Below are positions 56,464 through 64,000 of a stretch of 64,000 nt of DNA, piece by piece. A program made the translations under genes and the position numbers. The stretch lies in assembly GCA_025201375.1 (NCBI GenBank), contig JAIWZP010000005.1, positions 558,001 to 622,000 of the forward strand, written 5' to 3'. This stretch comes from Gongronella butleri (lineage: Eukaryota > Mucoromycota > Mucoromycetes > Mucorales > Cunninghamellaceae). The notes under the pieces are model-generated. The model had not been told where the DNA came from and searched no databases. It was given only the letters and a program-made list of their open reading frames with translations. How positions within the stretch are numbered: position 1 is the stretch's first letter; every line of letters starts with the position of its first letter.

Positions 56464-58273
56464 ATGATCAACTCACTCTTTGTTATCAACAGCCATGGGT
56501 AAGTTGGGGCGAATGGGAATGTATGGGCGAGAGATGGAGTGCGCAAAACACTCATTCCTTTTGTTTTCCCCCCTCTGACGTGGCGAATTTTGCAGCAAGA
56601 TCATTGTAGAAAAGCACTGGCGCGGCATCCTGTCGAGGCAAATCGTGGACGTATTCAATGATGAGTGTGCGCGGTTCTTGAGCTCGCCACCGGGCACGCT
56701 TGAGCAGTCGGACTTGGGTGTGAGCCGTGAAACGTTTTTTACCAAGGAGGACGTGCCGCCAGTTCTCGAGTCCAGCAAATATTGGCTGCTAAACGTGTTT
56801 CGCGACAATCTCACGTGGCTCTGCCCCGTCGACAAGGAGGGTAAAGCTTGGCTCTCTTTGCTTTAAATTCGATTTTTGCTCATTTTCTTGCCATTTGCCG
56901 CCATTTAGTGGATCCAATGTTGGTGTTTGAGTTTTTGCACCGGATCATTGACGTGCTGACGGATTATCTCGGTGACGTCTCGGAGGCGTCGATCCGCGAG
57001 AACTTTGTCACGGTGTACCAGCTGCTGGAGGAGATGATGGACTATGGATACCCGCTGACGACGGAGCCCAACGCGCTAAAGGAGATCATCATGCCGCCAA
57101 CCATCATCAACAAGGTGATGACCACCGTCGGCCAGGCCGCGGGCGTCACGCCAAAGTTCCCGCAAAATATGTCAAACATCCCCTGGCGCAAGGCGGGCGT
57201 CAAATACACGCAAAACGAAATCTACTTTGACATTGTCGAGGAGATTGACGCCACCGTCGAGGCGTATGTGATGATGAATTTTTTTTTTTTTTTGCAGAGG
57301 GTGAGCAATGACCTGATTCTCCATTTTTTTTATTGTATTATTCGTGATTGGTAGCAATGGCAATGTCGTGTCGTGCGAAGCGCATGGCACCGTCGTGGCC
57401 AACAGCAGGCTCTCTGGGATGCCCGACCTGTCGCTGACCTTTTTGAATCCGCGCCTGATCGATGACGAGAGCTTCCACCCGTGTGTCCGCATCCGAAAGT
57501 GGGAATCCGATCGTGTTTTGTCCTTTGTGCCGCCTGATGGCCAATTCAAGCTCATGTCTTACCGGTAACGCGAAAAAAAAAAAAAAACGCACCATTTGGC
57601 GCGCGTTCTAACTCTCTTCTTTTTTGGGATCCAGGGTGGGTCTGTCGCCGTATCAGGCGATGCCACTTCAAGTCAAACCGCAAATCCTGCCGACAAAGAA
57701 TGGCGGCAAGTTTGACATCTCGGTGCTCCCGCGCTCCACCGACGGCAAGCCCATTGAATCCATTGTCCTCTCTATACCAATGCCCAAGTCCGCCACCAGC
57801 GTCAATGCCACCTGTAACGTTGGCAACTACATGTACGACCCTGTCACCAAGGTAAAAAAAATCTCTCTTTTTTTTTCGTGCCACCACGTGGCGCGACGTG
57901 CACACGACACGACGCGTAGCTCACTTTTTTATTTTTTTATTTTAAAGATGGTCAAATGGGAAATCAGCAAGCTACAGCAACGGGAACGCGCACCGATGCT
58001 TTCGGGCACCTTTAGCAGCACGTAAGCAAGCATGCCATTTTTTCCTTTTTTTTTTTTTTTTTACCGTATCCTGACTCTCTTTCTCTTTCTCTTTCTCCTT
58101 TAAGCGACGCGCGACCGGACATGGGCCTGACAGTGGATGTCGACTTTAAAATCAGCATGTATTCTGTGTCGGGCATCAAGGTGGACAGTCTGCGCGTGTT
58201 CCACGAAGGATACAAGCCATACAAGGGTGTACGGAGCATGACAAAGGCCGGCAAGTTCCACGTGCGCACATAA
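56464..58273 (+). CDS. APM3: AP-3 complex mu subunit
   Basis: Seven exons (56464-56498, 56596-56840, 56909-57263, 57355-57564, 57635-57851, 57948-58021, 58105-58273) give 434 aa. The start [22 protein letters not shown] is the AP-3 mu signature. A longin domain (1-140) is followed by a linker with [24 protein letters not shown], then the mu homology domain with [14 protein letters not shown], the [14 protein letters not shown] strand and VKWEISKL near the end. AP-3 carries cargo such as alkaline phosphatase to the vacuole. The gene converges on BUB1 with only 70 bp between stop codons, leaving little room for separate terminators. A CT-rich leader (56385-56455) precedes the ATG. Confidence 0.95.
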
Positions 58274-58343
58274 AATCAAGTTGGAACACCGGACCCACCG
58301 CGAAAAATAAAAAAAAATGGCGTTTTTAATTCCTTTTAATTCT

Positions 58344-60025
58344 TTATCTTTTCTTCAATTCTTCGTTGTTTTTCATGTCCATGGCTTTTTTGTAATTTGT
58401 CATGGCCGCATAAATGTGATTGCTGGCTTTGCCTGTGTAGACGAGCTTGCTGAGAATGTGTTCCCATTGGGTGAGGAACGCGACGGACGAGTCAATGGTG
58501 TTGCCAGGTGGTTTCTGGAACGCACGGAACAGGTTGTGCCATAGGTCGGGATGTCGGCAGTGCGCAGGCACGGTATGGCTGTCGCAAGTCGCGTCGGGGA
58601 ACTTGTAATTGAGGATGTAATAGGAACACAGGTACAAGTGCCAAATATCGACGAAAAAGGGCGGAAACAGGCCTTTTGTCCTTGCCTGGGGCAATTCCGT
58701 GCGTTCGGGCATGGGCGCCCATACGGCGCGCGCCATCAAGGGCTGTTCCGCGTACAGGCTCAGGTCCAGCGTGAGGCCAAAGTCGAGCAATTTGACGCCA
58801 AACGCGGCAATGCGCTCGGCCGCCGCCGATCTGGCCTGATCCATTGCATCTGCGTTGAACACGACGACCACATTGTCCGTCTTGATATCGCCGTGGACCA
58901 GGTTGTGTGTGTGCATGGCCTTGATGGTCTGGATGATGCGCAGAGTGAAAAAGAGGGCGACGCACTCGAGGCGGTAGGCGCTTTCGGAGATGGACATGGC
59001 GCCCCTGCCGACCATATCATCACGAATGCGGCGCAGCATGTACTGGCATTCGTTCACGTCACCGTAAGGCTCGTAGTCCATGAGAATCAGCGTGGTGCTG
59101 GCAGATTCCATCCACGCCTCGCGCTGCAGCACCAAATTCGGCACACCCAGCCGCTGCGCCTTTTGCTGGATGGCAAATTCCCAGGGGTCCGTGCACTCGA
59201 CGAATTTCAGCGCGTACAGTCGCGCGTCCGTGTCCTTGCGCACGAGAAACACAGTGCCATACCTGCCACGGCCCAATTTGCCAAGTAAATCGAGCTCGAC
59301 CTTGGCTGAATTCGTCGTTGGCGGGAGCACGAGAGAGGGCGGCTGCCGCAGCGATCTCTTCTCACCACCACCACGGCCACGATGGCCCAAGTTGCTATAA
59401 ATGACGCTGGCGTTGCTATTTTTCATAGAGTTTAGCGCGTCGCACGCGATTGGCTCGTTCACCAAGTGAAATGTCGGGAGATCCATCATGTCGTCATAGT
59501 GCGCCATCAGCAGCGCAAGCTTGTAGTCGACGGTCATCGGGAGCATGATCGCTGGCGGGGCCGAAAATCGATTGACGCTGGTTTTGGCCATTTCCGCCTC
59601 GTCACGCATCAATGCTTTCACCGGCTCGGAAAAGGGCGCGAGTTCATCGTCTGTGACAACAAGAGGAGCCACACGAGCAACAGGCGAGCTGGCAGCGTCC
59701 CATTTGACGCGCAATTCCTCAAAACTCAGGCCAAACACCTCGCTCATTGCGTACACGTCGCGACGACAGCAGTTGCGCAGATACGCCATCGTCATGTCGA
59801 GTGCCGACTCGCTCATCCACATGTCCACGTGCGCAGGAACCTTGGCAAGCTCCTCTTGCAGGCATGGTGGCCATTGCGCAGCCGCCAGCGCCTTTAATGT
59901 CTTTAACACCTCGATCTTGGGCCGCGCTCCCAAGACTTTGCCACGCTCTAGCATCTGTTGCGCCATGTTCACCCTAATCGAATGATAAATGCATGATGGC
60001 CAATCGAGCGCCTGGCTTGTATTGA

Positions 60026-60071
<46 letters not shown>

Positions 60072-60365
60072 TTTGCGTTTGTACCTTCCAATATGCAAAA
60101 AGTGAAAAGCAATTTCGACGTACGGCAGGCTGTGCGCGTGGCCAATGTCATGGTCAAGCATGTGTTCATAAATGTCCCACTTTGACGCCGGCGTTACGAG
60201 CGCCAAAAAGAGCCAAAGACGCGCATGCTGCAAGGAAGCGCTAAATATGCGTGTGGTATCAATTGCCTTGATGAGGGTTTCTTTTATCTGCGCGCGCGTG
60301 CCACCTTTATGAATCAAGTTTGTGAGTCTATCGTCATAATCCGTAGGATGCCAAAACACCTCCAT
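58344..60365 (-). CDS. BUB1: Bub1-type spindle checkpoint kinase
   Basis: Two exons (60365-60085, 59973-58344) give 636 aa. Residues ~45-120 look like the Mad3/Bub1 TPR region (ARLWLFLALVTP..WDIYEHMLDHDIG, EIAFHFLHIGRVNMAQQMLERGKVLGARP). The C-terminal kinase (about 358-625) has the loop GKLGRGRYGTVF, Lys in YALKFVE, the family-typical HGDIKTDN (454-461) in place of HRD, and LLDFGLTLD with an intact DFG at 491-493. Bub1 phosphorylates histone H2A and recruits checkpoint proteins to kinetochores. It is shorter than yeast Bub1 (about 1000 aa); I see no KEN box. The intron contains a (CA)n run and 30 A on the coding strand. Confidence 0.88.
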
Positions 60366-61329
60366 GAAAATGTATGAAAGAGAAGACAAAAAAAAAAAAA
60401 GGGACCCGGGAGGCGTGTTTTATGCAAAAAATTAGCAATGACCACACGAGTAGAATTCGACATGACCTTTTCTGGCGGCGCACAGAGGCGACGCGATGAG
60501 ATGATGAGGGATGGGGGTTGGGGGCGGCGGCCCGATGGTGAAAAAGGGGGAGGAGGGGCGCAAGCAGGGAGAGAGGCGCTTATATTTGCTGCGCAATTCC
60601 GCCTTCTTGGCTTTGACAACAATGACCCCCAATGTCGCACAATGATCACAAACGAAAAAAAAAAGGCGAGGCAAACAGCTCGCTAGTCTTGGCTCACCAT
60701 GGCAAAACACACCAGGGAGACCGTGAGCGGAAGGGGCTAGGTCAGTCCTCCCTTTTCCCATTCCTTGCCAATTGAGACTCCCTTTGTTTTGTCATCATAG
60801 AATATTCGAGGAGTGGGACAAAAAGTTCATGGGCTTTTAAAAAAAAGAAAAAGAAAAAGAGCGCGCGACGCGATGGGACGATGAAAAAAAAAAGACGTGC
60901 GTGATATGATCTCATTGCGCAAGGGTGGCCATTGGGGGGAGAGGGGCCAAGAAAGGTTGACACCAAGCGTGCGCGCGCGTGGCCAATGGTCTTTGGAGAG
61001 TGGTCACTGGCATCCTCATGTCCTGGGATTGGAAAAAGTTGGTTGCAAATGTGCCTGGTTGCATCACAAAAATACAAAAAAGCCAAGGCCTATGCCGTCT
61101 GCTGATTGGCTGTGCTATTTTTGTATCCAAAAGGCGCCCAGGAAGCCAAAAAAAAAAAAAAAATGGAAGAGGTGAGGGGGGGTGCCCTCACTCGTTCTTT
61201 TTCTTTCTTTCTTTTTCCCTCTTTGTCGACTCCACCCAACCTGTTGCAACTTTATATAAATACAACGCAACTGACCACTCTTTTTTACCTCTCCCCTTTT
61301 CCCTTCATACACGCCTCTACCGCCTTGTC
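60366..61329. promoter_or_regulatory. Divergent intergenic region (BUB1 / F-BAR gene)
   Basis: 964 bp between two divergent starts. Pyrimidine-rich leader beside the F-BAR start (61190-61320) and purine-rich on the BUB1 side (60385-60400). A G-rich block lies at 60508-60565. No gene recognised; frames here have no domain. Confidence 0.5.
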
Positions 61330-63957
61330 ATGACTACAACAGAGACGGCACAACGCTTTGCGGACGCTTTCTGGGTAAGAATTTAGACTTTCGCCCTGTT
61401 TTAGAGTTTTCAAAGCCTGGCTCACCCTTTTCATTACACGACCCTCTAGGACGAGCAATATCAGGGTGTCCAGCGCCTTGAGAAGCGCCTGACCAATGCC
61501 ACGCAAACGTGCGAAGAAATCAAAAAGCTATATCAACAGCGGTACGACAACCGGTTTCACGCAAAACGGCAAAAACGACGCCCCCCTCCCCTCCTTTTTG
61601 GCTCACTTTTTTTTTGTTTTTTGTTTTTGGGTTCTTTCTTGTAGATCGAAAATGGAGAACGACTATGGGTCTGAACTACTCAGGCTGTCGCAGCTTGTAG
61701 TGGGCGAGAGCGAGGACGGGTCGCTGGCCGAATCGCTATCGCATATTCCCAGCGCGCTCGAAACCACGGCACGCGCCCACATGGACCTGGCTCAGCAGCT
61801 GCAGCACCACTTGCAAGCGCCCCTGGAAACGTTTATCAAAGAGCAAGCCGAAATGTCGTCGGGGGTAAGTTAATTCATGGGTGAAAAAAAAAGGCGATCT
61901 TCCGTCAAAACGCGACAAATCTCACCTTTTTTTTTTTTTATTATGTATGCACAGAAAAAGCAACGTGTGCAGACGTTGATCGAACAGCGCCAGGCTGCCT
62001 TTGATCTGGTCCAAAAAGTATGGGGACATTTTAAAAAAAAATGTCGGCTGCCGATCTCATGCATCCTTTTATTTTTTATTTTTTTTTGGTGATTTGTTAG
62101 ACAAAGGAAATTTACCTCAACGAATGCGGCACCTTGTCTGAGATCAACAAGTATCTGGCCGAGGAGGACCCGACCCCCGAGGAATATGAGCAGGTAATTA
62201 AAAAAAAAACGCGTCAAAATGGAGAAAATAGACGCGGTTTGCTCATTTTTTGATGCATTTTTTAGGCGAAAAAGGACCAGAACGCGTGCATTCAGAACAT
62301 TGAGGCGGTTGCGCAGGAGCACCGTGAGGCGATTGACGCGTACAATGGGACGAACAAGACGTGGACGGATGATTGGCGCGTGACGTGCGACCTTTACCAG
62401 CAGATGGAAGAAAAGCGCATTCGATTTGTGCGCAGCAGTCTGTGGGCGTTTGCCAACATGATGAGCAGCGTGTACATTGTGGATGACCAGTGCTGCGAGC
62501 GAATTCGCACGGCGCTCGAGTCGACAGACGTGGACAAGGACATTGTGTCGTTTGTTCAATCCAGCGGCACCGGCTACCATTTGCCCGAGGCCATTGTGTT
62601 TGAGGATCACATGCCGCCCATGCCCACCCATGAGAACAAGCCAATGCATGGACATGACGATGACCAGCCGCCACAGTCGCCGCCGCAACAGCAGCAGCAG
62701 CAGCAGCAGCATATGTACACGCGGTCCATGGAAGAGGCTGACAATTTGCTGACGGACATGGGTCATCCACCTCAACATCAGTCTTCTGCCCAACATCAAG
62801 ACGAATTGCTCAGTGCCGGCAGTAGCGGCAGTGCCAACCATAAGCGTCTTAGCCAGCCACACCAATTGCCGCCTCTCGAATTCGCCCACGAACCCTTCCA
62901 CGTCAATGACGAACACGATAAACGGGACATTGGCAGCGACAATGAGGCCCTTTCGCCGCGGTACGTGTCGGATGATGGCCAGGTCCCGCAATTGTCGGAG
63001 CACAAGCTGTCGCCGCAGCAGTTGCATCTGGAAGACAACCATCCATCTAATGCATTGGTCGCCGCGGTAGCTGCCGCACCCACAGCCGCCGCTGTCAAGG
63101 AAATCGCTTTGAATGAGGCACCATCGACCCCGGAGCCCACAAAGTCCACTTCCACAATGGAGGCCGCGGTCATCAAGCGCCCCGGATCCGCACTTTCCAA
63201 CAATTCGTCCGAGGCCCGACGCTTCAAGCCCGTGCCCAATCCGGCCTTCCGCAATACCGCCACCGCATCCGTGTCATCGGCAGAGAACCCCTCGTCCCCA
63301 GTCGCCGCAAGCGCTTCGTCGCCACCCAAAAAGGCCAGCAGCGTCATCGCCGTTGAAAAGGCGCCGCCCGCCAAATTGAACAAGGAGGACGACCCGCTTG
63401 CACTCACGGATGACGAGGAATCCGTGGAAAATTACCCAGTCGCCCCACGCCGTGCACCGCCTCGCGAGGAGAAATGGATGATCTCATCCATTCGTCGCCC
63501 GCAGCAGCTCCCCGTGCGGTCGCAACACGCTCGCGTCTACGACAACCAGGCCATCAATGCGCGTGCAAGCATGATCAGGCCCAATACCGCTCAGCAAGCC
63601 AATTCGGACACGGACGATGTTGTCCAGATGGCCGTGGCCGCCGCTGCCATCATGAATGCCTCGTCGTCCCCAGAGAATGGCCATCAACAGCAAACATTGG
63701 AAAACGCAGAATTACCCCGAAACAATGAAATTGACCAACAACACGACGACCAGCATGTGCCCCAGCAAACCGACCACGACAGCAATGATCCGTCGCCAAC
63801 GTCGGGTGGCTCCGGAAAGCTCAATCGCCCACACCCGCCATTGAAGATCGAAATTCCCGCCAAAAACAAGGACACCCGCGCCAAAGCCCAGGAGGCCATT
63901 GCTGCAGGACGCGCACAAGCCCAGCATCAGCAACCCCCTGCTGTGTCGCAGCAGCAA

Positions 63958-63989
<32 letters not shown>

Positions 63990-64000
63990 ATTGCCGCCGC
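61330..64000 (+). CDS. F-BAR protein, Cdc15/Imp2/Hof1-like (5' part; runs off the window)
   Basis: Six exons seen (61330-61374, 61450-61541, 61645-61864, 61955-62017, 62101-62193, 62266 to window end), all in frame; the 3' end is missing. The FCH/F-BAR domain covers residues ~5-270: FADAFWDEQYQGVQRLEKRL, TCEEIKKLYQQRSKMENDYGSELLRLSQ in pieces, then a helical body ending near SSVYIVDDQCCERI. Such proteins curve the plasma membrane and organise the cytokinetic ring and septum. The rest is disordered, with several Gln runs, Ser/Pro patches and Ala-rich segments. Many family members end in an SH3 domain, which would lie beyond the window. Confidence 0.88.

Noticed and set aside
1..64000. CRISPR arrays, prokaryotic operons or prophage
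   Set aside because: No regularly spaced direct repeats with unique spacers; spliced genes and tRNA style are eukaryotic.

Overview
The window is nuclear DNA of an intron-rich eukaryote. Genes are broken by short GT-AG introns, mostly about 50-200 nt. The set includes a vacuolar-type alkaline phosphatase, Nem1-type phosphatase, CBP3, AP-3 mu, Bub1, Dot1, a Cdc15/Hof1-like F-BAR protein, a PSP1-domain protein and an NPR/HAL5-like kinase, which best fits a fungus. A ZZZ3 homologue, a JMJD4-like oxygenase and a hyaluronan-synthase-like enzyme point to an early-diverging fungal lineage rather than an ascomycete yeast. That placement is inference. All gene models were spliced by hand: every internal exon junction keeps frame with GT/AG borders, and reading frame totals were checked.

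Layout. 1-2.7 kb: repeats, including a dispersed repeat copy, a 1-kb fold-back palindrome, a 124-bp tandem repeat and an 86-nt T tract. 2.7-12.5 kb: TAP-like hydrolase (-), alkaline phosphatase (-), APS kinase (+), Dot1 (-), endonuclease V (+). 12.5-18.4 kb: sparse, with tRNA-Trp(CCA), a possible broken small secreted protein and a FAM173-like methyltransferase (+). 18.4-26.6 kb: five genes, four of them recognised, all on the minus strand (hyaluronan-synthase-like, succinyl-CoA ligase alpha, unknown 708-aa protein, JMJD4-like). 26.7-29 kb: repeats. 29-34.3 kb: compact cluster (coiled-coil, NT-C2, Nem1-like, CBP3). 34.4-36 kb: repeats. 36-41 kb: two F-box paralogues and a possible third decayed copy. 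42-45.3 kb: PSP1-domain protein and ribosomal protein L3. 46.8-48.2 kb: F-box/Cys-cluster gene, its pseudogene and tRNA-Ala(AGC). 49.6-53 kb: degenerate kinase and ZZZ3. 53.1-56.1 kb: the longest repeat block. 56.5-64 kb: AP-3 mu, Bub1 and an F-BAR gene that runs off the window.

The genes do not form one pathway; most are unrelated housekeeping functions. Dot1 and ZZZ3 are chromatin factors, CBP3 and succinyl-CoA ligase are mitochondrial, and AP-3 with alkaline phosphatase is a classic vacuolar sorting pair in yeast (both are here, but this is not an operon-like link). The more unusual content is in the repeats: a mosaic non-coding family whose copies differ by short insertions rich in TACTGTA/TACAGTA, the fold-back element, and two recurrent architectural habits (homopolymer tracts inside introns and pyrimidine-rich leaders before start codons).
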